From contig CAYWVF010000001.1 in assembly GCA_964461815.1 (NCBI GenBank), forward strand, positions 82,383-146,382: 64,000 nt of DNA, written 5' to 3'. The DNA is from JAAZBA01 sp964461815 (GTDB taxonomy: Bacteria > Bacillota > Clostridia > Oscillospirales > QAMX01). The notes below the pieces were generated by a model. The model did no database searches. It saw only the letters and a list, made by a program, of their open reading frames with translations, and had not been told where the DNA came from. Positions within the stretch are counted from its first letter, which is position 1. Each line of letters starts with the position of its first letter. Below, piece after piece: positions 7,928 through 16,076 of the stretch. Both the position numbers and the translations under genes were made by a program.

Positions 7928-8908
7928 TCATTGTCTTTTTCTGAGGTCATCACCGAAAAAATACAGAGTCGTGTAAGAATTCAAAATTCTTGAAGCAATG
8001 CTCATGCCGTATTTCCTTTTGAATTCAATTTCATTGAGACTTGTGATGACGATAGTATGCTGCCCTGCCAGCAGTCTTGTATTAATCAGATTATAAAGCT
8101 GAGACACGGCATAGGGTGAGGAGGATTCAAGTCCGAGATCGTCCAGTATTAGCAGGTCACAGTCTGCATACTTACGCAGATCGGAACGTGTATCGTCACT
8201 GTAGGAGCGGAAACGATCCTCATCGAATCTGGATGATAGCGTACATGCTGATTCGTAGATCACGGATCTCATGATGCTTGCAGCTTCATACGCAACGCAG
8301 CCTGCGATATATGTTTTCCCGGCTCCCGGAGAACCCATAAACAGCATGTTTTCCTTTGATATGCAAAAATCGGAAATAAAGTTTTTGCATGTATCAAGGA
8401 TGAAACGCATGTTATCTCTCGGTGACATTGGAGTTTTGGGAAATATTTTGTCGGAATAGATACTCAGATCGATATCCGAAAGCTTTGAACCGGGAGAGCC
8501 GATCATTAGTGTCAGCTCATTGAGTAATTCATCCTTATATAAGCCCTTGAGGCAGTCACACATTTCACTTTTTATAAAGCCGCTGTCCGCACATTTTTCG
8601 CAGCGATATGACATCGAAAGATAATCCTCCGGAAAGCCGTGCTCCGATAGAATCCTCTTTCGCTCGTCCTGTAGTGCGAGATTATCGAGCTTGATCTGCT
8701 CCAGCCTTTTTTCGGCATCCGTATCCGATTCAAGTGAAAGCTTGATACAGTCGATCACGGAGGAGGACAGCTCGGTAGATATTTCCGAAAGACGTGGAAT
8801 GAGACTGTGAAGTGATTTTCTGCGCTCGGCAAGCTTATGTTCATGTTCGCTGATAAGCTGCTTATGTCGTTCGATGGCAAGATGCAAAGCTTTACCGTCA
8901 TATGCCAT
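7928..8908 (-). CDS. DnaC/DnaI-like helicase loader ATPase
   Basis: A 326-residue AAA+ protein. The N-terminal 100 residues are helical (helicase-binding-type) and end in a zinc-binding-like cluster (YRCEKCADSGF, MCDCLKG). Walker A is MGSPGAGKTY and Walker B is DLLILDDLG, with a sensor I-like IVITSLN and an arginine-finger region IASRIL. This is the organisation of DnaI/DnaC, which load the replicative helicase at origins and restarted forks. It starts 2 bp after the upstream dnaD-like gene stops, so the two are coupled, as expected for partners in primosome assembly. Confidence 0.9.
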   Translation of the reverse strand: MAYDGKALHLAIERHKQLISEHEHKLAERRKSLHSLIPRLSEISTELSSSVIDCIKLSLESDTDAEKRLEQIKLDNLALQDERKRILSEHGFPEDYLSMSYRCEKCADSGFIKSEMCDCLKGLYKDELLNELTLMIGSPGSKLSDIDLSIYSDKIFPKTPMSPRDNMRFILDTCKNFISDFCISKENMLFMGSPGAGKTYIAGCVAYEAASIMRSVIYESACTLSSRFDEDRFRSYSDDTRSDLRKYADCDLLILDDLGLESSSPYAVSQLYNLINTRLLAGQHTIVITSLNEIEFKRKYGMSIASRILNSYTTLYFFGDDLRKRQ

Positions 8909-8910
8909 GC

Positions 8911-9870
8911 TTAATCACCTTCTTTATTGATATACTTTTTAGCACGCTCGAAGTATTCATAGTTTACTTCGGTTAATTTACCTGTTGAAGTGCCGCCTGA
9001 TTTATTATGAGTTTGCGCTTCCATATCGGAAAGCTTCAGCTTCCCTTCACGCTGCCAACGCTTCAGGATAGAGTTCATATATGGCCAGACGAGAGCGCCT
9101 TTGTTTATAACTGTTATGTCGTAAGCCCGTTCTATAACGGAAAATTCAAAGCCCATATCTATAAAGCTTTTTATGTATGCAAGCTCCGTAGGACTCGGCC
9201 TTCTGTCACGGATGCCGACAAGACGCTTGAGCTGCCCCTCAAGAGTACTTCTCTGCTGGAGCTGCTTTATATGTGCGTCGGCTGACTCAAGACTGTCTAT
9301 TCCGGCAGAATCCCATCGACATGCCTCCGATGCGATCTCACGAACTGTCAGCTTTTTTGTCGATGCTCCTGCTGCAATACGCTTCGTGTATTCCTCTGAC
9401 TTATAGCTTATGAGCAGCAGAATGACCTCACTTGGAAGATCCAAAGTGTTGTATACATTCATCAGTGTACCTGCTTCGTATTGCTTCAATGGGCGACCGA
9501 GTGCAGCTTCACATGATCTGTAGATTGTGGCAAAGTCATGATCTCCGTCGAGTGCGTTTTTTATCTCGTCGGATGAATAATCCGAACGCATTTCAAGTGG
9601 TTTGGGAGAAGCAGCACCAGACTCATAAACAGACGGAATAATGACTTTTTCCGATATCAGCAGACTTATCGCCTCTGAAAATCGTTCCTTTGTCATACCG
9701 AGCGCACCGATAGCGGCAGAGTCGTCTATATATCCGCTGTTTTTAACAATATAAAGCAAAAGCATAGCACAATCTGCGTTTTTTGATGCGATCACAGCAT
9801 CAACGGCAGAGTGCGGCAAGGCATATGCATTGCCAAGCGGTATCTTTATATCATAAAAAGCAGTTGACAT
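8911..9870 (-). CDS. DnaD-domain replication initiation protein
   Basis: A 319-residue protein with an N-terminal winged-helix-like region and two DnaD/DnaB_2 C-terminal modules: one near residues 130-190 (CEAALGRPLKQYEAGTLMN) and one near 235-285 that ends with the motif YMNSILKRWQREG. DnaD/DnaB proteins remodel origin DNA and recruit the helicase loader, and a dnaC-like gene follows immediately. A longer TTG-initiated version (from 9909) is possible, but the ATG at 9870 has an AAAGG upstream and the promoter -10 box overlaps 9909-9914, which rules out the longer start. Confidence 0.85.
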   Translation of the reverse strand: MSTAFYDIKIPLGNAYALPHSAVDAVIASKNADCAMLLLYIVKNSGYIDDSAAIGALGMTKERFSEAISLLISEKVIIPSVYESGAASPKPLEMRSDYSSDEIKNALDGDHDFATIYRSCEAALGRPLKQYEAGTLMNVYNTLDLPSEVILLLISYKSEEYTKRIAAGASTKKLTVREIASEACRWDSAGIDSLESADAHIKQLQQRSTLEGQLKRLVGIRDRRPSPTELAYIKSFIDMGFEFSVIERAYDITVINKGALVWPYMNSILKRWQREGKLKLSDMEAQTHNKSGGTSTGKLTEVNYEYFERAKKYINKEGD

Positions 9871-9908
9871 AGTGAGACAAAACCTTTCATTAATCGACAA
9901 TCTAAGCA

Positions 9909-9937
9909 ATTATACCATATTATAAAAGTTTTTGCAA
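9909..9937 (-). promoter_or_regulatory. Sigma-A-type promoter of the dnaD-dnaC-FHA operon
   Basis: Minus strand: TTGCAA (9937-9932), 17-bp spacer, TATAAT (9914-9909). It is divergent from the T-box promoter that begins 39 bp to the right. Confidence 0.7.
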
Positions 9938-9975
9938 TTGCTTTTATGTTAAGGATATAAAATTTTAAGAACTAC

Positions 9976-10004
9976 TTGACAAATGAAAAAAGCAGTAGTA
10001 TAAT
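9976..10004 (+). promoter_or_regulatory. Consensus promoter of the T-box operon
   Basis: Perfect TTGACA (9976-9981), 17-bp spacer, perfect TATAAT (9999-10004). The predicted transcript starts near 10011, immediately before the T-box Stem I. Confidence 0.85.
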
Positions 10005-10010
10005 ACATAC

Positions 10011-10295
10011 GAAAAGTGATGATTGGGATCAGGTTCACAGAATTTGAAATTATAGAGAGCCGTCGGTCGGTGGAAGACGGTATTTCGGCTGAGAATTAAT
10101 CACCCATGAGCTCAGAGCTGAAAGGGTAACAGCTTGTAAGCAGTCCCGAATAAGTTTCTGCGTGTTCGTCGCGTTAAGACGTAGCGTTTAAAAGAGACGA
10201 TAGTCATCGGAGAACGTAGAGTGATAAATTTGGGTGGTACCGCGACATATGTTTATATGCTCGCCCCAATTGCTTGGGGCGAGCTTTTTATTTTA
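10011..10295 (+). promoter_or_regulatory. T-box riboswitch leader (candidate isoleucine specifier)
   Basis: A tRNA-sensing leader. Stem I has the AGAGAG motif (10054-10059), a distal arm CCGTC/GACGG capped by GGTCGGTGGAAG, and the CACCCATGAGC closing region near 10102-10111. The T-box core GGGTGGTACCGCG is at 10232-10244. By hand folding, TGGG (10024-10027) pairs with CCCA (10103-10106). One purine (A10102) then precedes the pairing, which places the specifier at 10099-10101 = AUC (Ile). The bulge TGGT (10235-10238) would pair with an ACCA acceptor end, compatible with tRNA-Ile. A terminator hairpin ends the leader 20 bp before the cupin regulator. The T-box identity is secure; the codon assignment is my inference. 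Confidence 0.93.
10259..10295 (+). terminator. T-box intrinsic terminator
   Basis: 11-bp perfect stem GCTCGCCCCAA / TTGGGGCGAGC with a 4-nt loop (10270-10273), followed by TTTTTATTTTA. It is mutually exclusive with the antiterminator that includes the T-box core. Confidence 0.92.
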
Positions 10296-10315
10296 ATTTT
10301 TAGGAGGATGTCAAT

Positions 10316-10891
10316 ATGGGAAATCAGATAGTTGCTATTGCGGAGCGAATACGTGCATTAAGGGATATTTTGGATATTACTATTGAAGAGATGGCAGATG
10401 TATGCGGCGTTACGGCTGAAGAATATGCTAAGTATGAAGCGGGCGAATATGATTTCACATTTACTTTCCTATATAAATGTGCTGCACGCTTCGGTGTAGA
10501 CATCACAGAGCTCATCTCGGGTGAGCAGCCGAGACTTTCCGGCTACTGTGTAACACGCAAGGGCGAGGGACTGCCGATAAAGCGCCGTGAGGGCTTTGTT
10601 TATGAAAATATGGCATATCTTTTCAAGGAAAGGATCGCCGAACCGTTTATAGTAACAGCAAAATACAGTGAAGATGCTCAAACAGCGCCGATCCAGCTTT
10701 CCGTACACGAGGATCAGGAGTTTGATATGATACTTGAAGGCTCAATGAAATTTGTGTACGAGGGACATGTGGAAATTTTAAATGAAGGCGACGTAGTATA
10801 TTATGATAGCCGCAGAGGTCATGGTATGATCGCAACGGGAGGCAAAGACTGTAAATTCCTTGCCGTTGTCATGCGTACAAAAAACGACTAA
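10316..10891 (+). CDS. XRE-family regulator with C-terminal cupin domain
   Basis: A 191-residue protein. It has an N-terminal helix-turn-helix (residues about 7-65; RIRALRDILDITIEEMADVCGV, then VTAEEYAKYEAGE) and a C-terminal cupin barrel (ILEGSMKFVYEGHVEILNEGD, then YYDSRRGHGM). Such two-domain proteins bind small ligands and often sit before AMP-forming acyl-CoA ligases. The TAGGAGG ribosome site is 6-7 bp before the ATG. The gene is under T-box control and is followed 27 bp later by the acyl-CoA synthetase, so it probably adds a second, ligand-responsive layer to that gene's control. The ligand is unknown. Confidence 0.85.
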   Translation: MGNQIVAIAERIRALRDILDITIEEMADVCGVTAEEYAKYEAGEYDFTFTFLYKCAARFGVDITELISGEQPRLSGYCVTRKGEGLPIKRREGFVYENMAYLFKERIAEPFIVTAKYSEDAQTAPIQLSVHEDQEFDMILEGSMKFVYEGHVEILNEGDVVYYDSRRGHGMIATGGKDCKFLAVVMRTKND

Positions 10892-10918
10892 TAATGATTT
10901 GAAAGGATACGCAAGAAA

Positions 10919-12571
10919 ATGAACTATTGTTTCGAGAAATATCTCAGTGAAAAATATGATGAAAACGGAGTCCTCTGTGACGCTAAGTTTAATATACCTG
11001 ACAGCTTTAACTTCGGATTTGATGTAGTAGACGATATCGCAGCTCGCTGCCCGAATAAGCGTGCCATGCTCTGGTGCGACGAAGAGGGTAACGAGAGGAC
11101 ATTTACGTTCGGCGACATCTCAAAGCTTTCAAATAAGGCCGCAAATGTATTTAAAAATGCAGGCATCAAAAAGGGCGACAGAGTAATGCTCGTTCTTAAA
11201 CGCCACTATCAGTTCTGGTATGCGATCATGGGACTTTGTAAGCTCGGCGCAGTCGCAATCCCGGGTACAAATATGCTGACAACAAAGGATCTCGTGTATA
11301 GATTTGATGCAGCAGGTGTAAGCAGTATCGTATGTACGATACCCGACCCGATCTCCGATGCTACGATGGAGGCAGCTGCACAGTGTAAGGATATGAGAGT
11401 TCTCTTCGGCGTGAATGGCGAGAGAGAAGGATATCTGAACTTTGATAAGCTTATCGATGAAGCAAGTGACGTATTCGAGCGTCCTACAGGTGATGAGGCT
11501 ACACATGTCGATGATATGATGCTCATGTATTTTACGTCGGGCACAACAGGTTATCCTAAGATGGTATGGCATAATTTCTCATATCCGATCGCTCATATAA
11601 TCACTGCAAGACATTGGCATAAGGTAAATCCCGACGGACTGCACTTTACGGTCGCTGAAACAGGCTGGGGCAAGGCTGTATGGGGTAAGCTTTACGGACA
11701 ATGGTTCTGCGAAGCAGGCGTATTTGTATATGACTTCGACCGTTTTGTAGCTAAAAAGCTGCTTGAAAGGATCCAGAAATACAAGATCACAACATTCTGT
11801 GCTCCGCCTACGATCTATAGATTCTTCCTCGCAGAGGATCTTTCACAGTATGATCTTTCGTCGATAAAAGAGGCAACTATCGCAGGAGAAGCATTGAATC
11901 CAGAGGTATATAACGACTTTTACAGACGTACAGGACTTAAGCTCCGTGAAGGCTTCGGACAGACGGAGACAACACTTACTGTATGTACACTCAGTGGTAT
12001 GGAGCCGAAGCCCGGCTCGATGGGTAAGCCGTCACCTGCATATGATGTTGATATCATTGTAAACGGAGAGAGTGCAAAGCCCGGCGTTTCAGGCGAGATC
12101 GTACTGAAATTAAAGGATGGAGTAAAGCAGTGCGGACTTTTCGGCGGCTATTATCACGATGATGCACGTTATGCAGATGTATGCAGAGACGGATATTATC
12201 ATACAGGCGATGTCGCATGGAGAGATGAGGACAATTACTTCTGGTATGTCGGACGTACAGATGATATCATCAAGAGCTCCGGATATCGTATTGGCCCGTT
12301 TGAGGTGGAAAGTGTACTTATGGAGCACCCGGCAGTACTGGAATGCGGTGTAACAGGTGTACCGGATCCGGTTCGCGGTCAGGTAGTCAAGGCTACGATC
12401 GTGCTTAATGCAGGCTATGAACCTACAGATGAGCTGAAGAAGGATATCCAGAATTATGTAAAGAGCCATACAGCTCCGTTTAAGTATCCGAGAGTCGTTG
12501 AGTTTGTAAAGGAACTCCCGAAAACTATCTCCGGTAAGATCAGACGTGTTGATCTGAGAAAAGATAAATAA
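10919..12571 (+). CDS. AMP-forming acyl-CoA synthetase (acetyl/medium-chain/branched-chain type)
   Basis: A 550-residue ANL-superfamily enzyme that activates a carboxylic acid to the acyl-AMP and then the CoA thioester. Core motifs are present: MLMYFTSGTTGYPKMVWH (A3), EGFGQTETT (A5), YYHTGDVAWRDEDNYFWYVG (A7/A8), RTDDIIKSSGYRIGP hinge, and the catalytic lysine region TISGKIRRVD (A10). Length and motifs fit acetyl-CoA/butyryl-CoA/medium-chain ligases (ACSM-like), not long-chain FadD. Control by a T-box means expression rises when one tRNA is uncharged, which points to amino acid synthesis from an acid precursor rather than fatty acid degradation. The exact acid is not deducible from sequence. 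Confidence 0.88.
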   Translation: MNYCFEKYLSEKYDENGVLCDAKFNIPDSFNFGFDVVDDIAARCPNKRAMLWCDEEGNERTFTFGDISKLSNKAANVFKNAGIKKGDRVMLVLKRHYQFWYAIMGLCKLGAVAIPGTNMLTTKDLVYRFDAAGVSSIVCTIPDPISDATMEAAAQCKDMRVLFGVNGEREGYLNFDKLIDEASDVFERPTGDEATHVDDMMLMYFTSGTTGYPKMVWHNFSYPIAHIITARHWHKVNPDGLHFTVAETGWGKAVWGKLYGQWFCEAGVFVYDFDRFVAKKLLERIQKYKITTFCAPPTIYRFFLAEDLSQYDLSSIKEATIAGEALNPEVYNDFYRRTGLKLREGFGQTETTLTVCTLSGMEPKPGSMGKPSPAYDVDIIVNGESAKPGVSGEIVLKLKDGVKQCGLFGGYYHDDARYADVCRDGYYHTGDVAWRDEDNYFWYVGRTDDIIKSSGYRIGPFEVESVLMEHPAVLECGVTGVPDPVRGQVVKATIVLNAGYEPTDELKKDIQNYVKSHTAPFKYPRVVEFVKELPKTISGKIRRVDLRKDK

Positions 12572-12576
12572 TTTGA

Positions 12577-12615
12577 TAAAAACTACGGTAGAGATATCTT
12601 CTGCCGTAGTTTTTG
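12577..12615 (+). terminator. Terminator of the T-box operon
   Basis: Stem AAAAACTACGG / CCGTAGTTTTT around a loop of about 15 nt, with a T run at 12610-12614. Confidence 0.8.
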
Positions 12616-12658
12616 TTGGATTTACTGTTAAATTTCGAATATACACAATATATTAGTA

Positions 12659-12687
12659 TTGACTAATGAAAAAGATGTTGCTATAAT
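12659..12687 (+). promoter_or_regulatory. Sigma-A-type promoter of the oxidoreductase pair
   Basis: TTGACT (12659-12664), 17-bp spacer, TATAAT (12682-12687), 38 bp before the start codon. Confidence 0.8.
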
Positions 12688-12724
12688 AACATTTGTAAAT
12701 ATTATGATATGGGAGGAATATATT

Positions 12725-13750
12725 ATGTTGAAATTCGGCGTTATAGGCTGTGGTATGGGCAAAGCTCATATGAAGGGTGTACTTGCTAATTCTGAAGCTG
12801 CTCTCGTAGCAATATGCGATACAAATGTTGAAAAGGCTGAACAGACGGCAGAAGAACTTGGAGTTAAGGAAACTGCCAGACTTTATTCTGATTATAAGGA
12901 AATGATCGAGAAGGAAGAGCTGGATGCAGCTATCGTTGCAACACCTGACGGAACACACCGTGAGATCGTTGTTGACCTTCTTAATGCAGGCGTTCATGTA
13001 ATGTGTGAAAAGCCTATGGCTCTTACACGTGAGGACTGCCGTGCTATGATCGAAGCTGAAAAGACTTCCGGCAAGAAGCTCATGATCGGTCAGATCTGCC
13101 GCTACACACCGGGCTTTAAGCTTGCAAAGGCACTTATCGATGGCGGTGCTATCGGTGATTTGTTCTATGTAGAAAGCGAATATGCTCATGATTATATGCA
13201 TATGGGTACAAACCATTGGCGTATTGACCCGGCACGTCATCCTATCGTAGGCGGCGGCTGCCATGCAGTTGACCTCGTAAGATGGGTAGCAGGTAATCCT
13301 ATAGAGGTTACAGCATATGAAAACCACAAGCTGCTCCCGGGTTGGCCTGTAAATGACTGCACGATCGCTATAATGAAGTTCCCGAACGACGTTATCGGTA
13401 AGGTATTCTGCTCCATCGGATGTAAGAGACCTTATACAATGAGAAGCCAGTTCTTCGGAACAAAGGGTACTATCCTTTGCGATAATACATCACGTGAGCT
13501 TACATTGTTCCAGCCTGAGGTCGATGATAAGGGCAATGAGATCCACGGCGGCGGCGAACCGAGAAAGATCGTTGTTGATATCAACAATCATAATGCAACA
13601 GCAGAGATCGCCGAGTTTATAGATATCCTTCTTACAGGTAAGCCGGTTCGTACAACAGGCTTCGAGGGTGCTGCAACAGTATCTGCTTGTCTTGCATGCG
13701 TAGAGTCTGCTAAGACAGGTAAGCCGATTACAGTAGATTACAATTTCTAA
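12725..13750 (+). CDS. Gfo/Idh/MocA-family NAD(P)-dependent oxidoreductase, copy 1
   Basis: A 341-residue dehydrogenase. It has an N-terminal Rossmann fold (FGVIGCGMGKAHMKG), the family motif CEKPMA, and a C-terminal alpha/beta substrate domain with DPARHPIVGGGCHAVDLVRW. This family oxidises or reduces sugars, inositols and their acids. Some members act as NAD-recycling glycosidases, so a role in sugar interconversion is likely but the substrate is open. The start at 12725 is chosen because GGGAGGA is 8-9 bp upstream; a longer frame would begin at 12659, inside the promoter. It is the first of two adjacent, closely related copies (second at 13772). Confidence 0.88.
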   Translation: MLKFGVIGCGMGKAHMKGVLANSEAALVAICDTNVEKAEQTAEELGVKETARLYSDYKEMIEKEELDAAIVATPDGTHREIVVDLLNAGVHVMCEKPMALTREDCRAMIEAEKTSGKKLMIGQICRYTPGFKLAKALIDGGAIGDLFYVESEYAHDYMHMGTNHWRIDPARHPIVGGGCHAVDLVRWVAGNPIEVTAYENHKLLPGWPVNDCTIAIMKFPNDVIGKVFCSIGCKRPYTMRSQFFGTKGTILCDNTSRELTLFQPEVDDKGNEIHGGGEPRKIVVDINNHNATAEIAEFIDILLTGKPVRTTGFEGAATVSACLACVESAKTGKPITVDYNF

Positions 13751-13771
13751 TAGCTTTCAGGAGAAATTCTT

Positions 13772-14800
13772 ATGCTGAGAATGGCTGTTATCGGTGCCAG
13801 CGGAATGGCAAGAAGACATATGGAAGGGATCCTTGCAAACGAAAATTCAGAGCTTGTCGCTATCTGTGAGCTTGATCTCGAAAGAGCACAGGAAGCTGCA
13901 AAAAGCCTTGAGATCGCAAACAAGGTGAAGATCTATAAGGACTACATGGAAATGGTCGAAAAGGAACATATCGATGCAGCAGTAGTCGTAACACCTGACG
14001 GAACACACAGAGAAATAGTTGTAAATCTCCTTAAAGCAGGTGTCGATGTCCTTTGCGAGAAGCCTATGGCACTAAACCTTGACGATTGCAGAGCGATGAT
14101 CGCAGCAGAGCGTGAAACAGGTAAAAAGCTTATGATCGGTCAGGTTTGCAGATATACTCCTGCATTTAAAAAAGCGAAAGAGCTTATTGATTCAGGTGAG
14201 ATCGGTGAACTTTTCTTCGTGGAGAGCGAATACGGTCATGATTATACACATATGGGCGATGATCATTGGCGTGTTGATCCGGAACGCCATCCAATTGTAG
14301 GCGGCGGCTGTCATGCAGTCGATCTGCTAAGATGGGTAGCGGGAGACCCGGAGGAAGTGAGTGCATATGCTAATCACAAGCTTCTGCCAAAGTGGCCTGT
14401 AAACGACTGCACTGTCTCTATCATGAAGTTCCCGAATAATGTTATTGGCAAAGTGATGTGTACCATAGCCTGCAAGAGAACGAGCCTTTCTATCAGAAGT
14501 CAGTTCTATGGGACAAAGGGTACGATCCTCTGTGATAACAATTCGCCGGAAATGACATTGTTTAAACCCGTTATTGATGAAAACGGCGTCGATCATGGCG
14601 GTGGTGAGCCCATAAAGATCGAGATAGATATCAATAATCATAATGCAACAGCAGAGATTGCTGAGTTTATAGATATTCTTATTTCGGATAAGCCTGTTAA
14701 GACTACAGGTATTGAGGGTGCATCTACAGTTGCTGCGTGCCTTGCGGCAGTGGAATCTGCTAAAATAGGCAGACCTGTCAAGGTCAGTTATGATTTTTAA
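13772..14800 (+). CDS. Gfo/Idh/MocA-family NAD(P)-dependent oxidoreductase, copy 2
   Basis: A 342-residue paralogue of the preceding gene, colinear from end to end. Long blocks are nearly identical (CEKPMAL, GKKLMIGQ.CRYTP, HPIVGGGCHAVDL.RWVAG, NHKLLP.WPVNDCT). The Rossmann start is AVIGASGMARRHMEG, so the glycine-rich loop differs (GAS versus GCG). It begins 21 bp after copy 1 with an AGGAGA ribosome site and shares its promoter. The tandem arrangement suggests duplication followed by divergence, or two steps of one oxidation-reduction cycle. The gene closes with a strong terminator. Confidence 0.88.
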   Translation: MLRMAVIGASGMARRHMEGILANENSELVAICELDLERAQEAAKSLEIANKVKIYKDYMEMVEKEHIDAAVVVTPDGTHREIVVNLLKAGVDVLCEKPMALNLDDCRAMIAAERETGKKLMIGQVCRYTPAFKKAKELIDSGEIGELFFVESEYGHDYTHMGDDHWRVDPERHPIVGGGCHAVDLLRWVAGDPEEVSAYANHKLLPKWPVNDCTVSIMKFPNNVIGKVMCTIACKRTSLSIRSQFYGTKGTILCDNNSPEMTLFKPVIDENGVDHGGGEPIKIEIDINNHNATAEIAEFIDILISDKPVKTTGIEGASTVAACLAAVESAKIGRPVKVSYDF

Positions 14801-14812
14801 AATACATATTAC

Positions 14813-14844
14813 GGAGTCGCTGCGCTTTTGCAGCGACTCCTTTT
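14813..14844 (+). terminator. Terminator of the oxidoreductase operon
   Basis: 11-bp perfect stem GGAGTCGCTGC / GCAGCGACTCC with a 6-nt loop and TTTT tail. Confidence 0.85.
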
Positions 14845-14848
14845 ACAG

Positions 14849-14905
14849 AAAAAAAGCTAAGTGTCCGTAATACATCAAGCTGTATCGGACACTTAGCTTT
14901 TCTTT
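14849..14905 (-). terminator. Terminator of the bile salt hydrolase-like gene
   Basis: 16-bp perfect stem (14852-14867 with 14886-14901, AAAAGCTAAGTGTCCG type). An inner smaller stem lies in the loop. On the minus strand it is followed by T-rich sequence. Confidence 0.8.
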
Positions 14906-14907
14906 TG

Positions 14908-15879
14908 TCAATTTTGATGCAGTATCTGCTGATTTTTAATTAACGGATAGGTGTAAAGCTCTTTCCCGTCAAGATCACAGCTGTGCATATCTACAGCACA
15001 TATGCAGTTGTTTTCGTAGGTAGTGTAGTAGTATATCCCCTTATCTGTGTTGATGCAGGAGGTGTATTCGGTGATCTCATAGCTGCCGTCAGGCATGATA
15101 ACACAGCCACGCTGTTGAGAAACGGCACCGAGAATATGAAAGAATTGACTTATACTCTCGTCCTCACTACTCCCTGAGACAGAGTTGAGCTTTGTAAACG
15201 CTGCACGCACAAATCTTGATGAGGATGACAGATCACCGGGAAGTCCCATGCCTCCCATGCCTCGGCTGTACGGAATGAGCTCAATGCTGCCAAATTGGTT
15301 TTTCGGAGGCATTGCGGTGATGTTGAGATAATCACACAAATGTGTCATATGATAATCAAATGTAGGATTGTTTGTGAGCACACCGACGGGGTTTTCGTAA
15401 ATTTTAAGTCCGTCAATGACCGACTCAACAGTGATCGCATTTTCACGGTCGGCAATTATCCAATGCAGAGGTGAGAGCGGAAATGCTTCGCTGAAATTTA
15501 TATTGCATAGGTTGATCTTTTTCAGAAGCGACATAGCGTCAGATAGATCTTTGCATTGTGACAGTATCCATGGAATAAATTCAAAGGGTGAAATGTTATC
15601 CATTCCGTCATTTTCATCGGAATAGTATGCATTGGATGGGAAATTAAGTCCTGCTATTGAAAGACCGCATTCGTTTGACGCTTCATAGTATAAAGGATAT
15701 CCGTCAACTACTGTTGCCATACCGATAATAGCATAGTGACTTGTGACCGACTGTCTTCGACGAAAATCAAATACAAAATTTCTCGGTGTGACAGTCACAT
15801 TTTCGTTGTATGAGTATTCAAGATCAAGAGTTCTGCCAAAATAGTGGTCAGATGTCTTATATGTTATCGCAGTACACAT
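14908..15879 (-). CDS. cbh: Choloylglycine (bile salt) hydrolase family Ntn-hydrolase
   Basis: A 323-residue cytoplasmic N-terminal nucleophile hydrolase. After Met removal the nucleophile is Cys2 (MCTAITYKT), with the partners Arg16 and Asp19 (FGRTLDLEYS) and the conserved Asn of AGLNFP, Asn of LTNNPTFDYH and Arg of SSSRFVRAAF. It is strikingly colinear with clostridial bile salt hydrolase as I recall it, including the tail YTSC...KGIYYYTTYEN. It should cleave the amide of glycine/taurine-conjugated bile acids, though penicillin V acylases and acyl-lactone hydrolases share the fold. The start at 15879 (after GGAGG) is required to expose Cys2; a TTG at 15891 would mask it. It points to a gut habitat. 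Confidence 0.88.
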   Translation of the reverse strand: MCTAITYKTSDHYFGRTLDLEYSYNENVTVTPRNFVFDFRRRQSVTSHYAIIGMATVVDGYPLYYEASNECGLSIAGLNFPSNAYYSDENDGMDNISPFEFIPWILSQCKDLSDAMSLLKKINLCNINFSEAFPLSPLHWIIADRENAITVESVIDGLKIYENPVGVLTNNPTFDYHMTHLCDYLNITAMPPKNQFGSIELIPYSRGMGGMGLPGDLSSSSRFVRAAFTKLNSVSGSSEDESISQFFHILGAVSQQRGCVIMPDGSYEITEYTSCINTDKGIYYYTTYENNCICAVDMHSCDLDGKELYTYPLIKNQQILHQN

Positions 15880-16004
15880 GATTACCTCCAAAGAAACGCC
15901 GGAAAGCGTGATATTGTTTAAATATAGCTTGTGCGTCGAATAAATAAATTATAGCAGAGAAATATGAAAAGTTCTACCGCACATATAAAAATAGTAATTG
16001 CTTA

Positions 16005-16033
16005 TTGACAAACCGAACCATATATGCTATTAT
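16005..16033 (+). promoter_or_regulatory. Sigma-A-type promoter of the 718-residue TIM-barrel gene
   Basis: Perfect TTGACA (16005-16010), 17-bp spacer, TATTAT (16028-16033), 43 bp before the ATG. Confidence 0.8.
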
Positions 16034-16076
16034 ACAAATAGGCTGGATTAATACTGAAAATGAAAGGAAATGCGAT

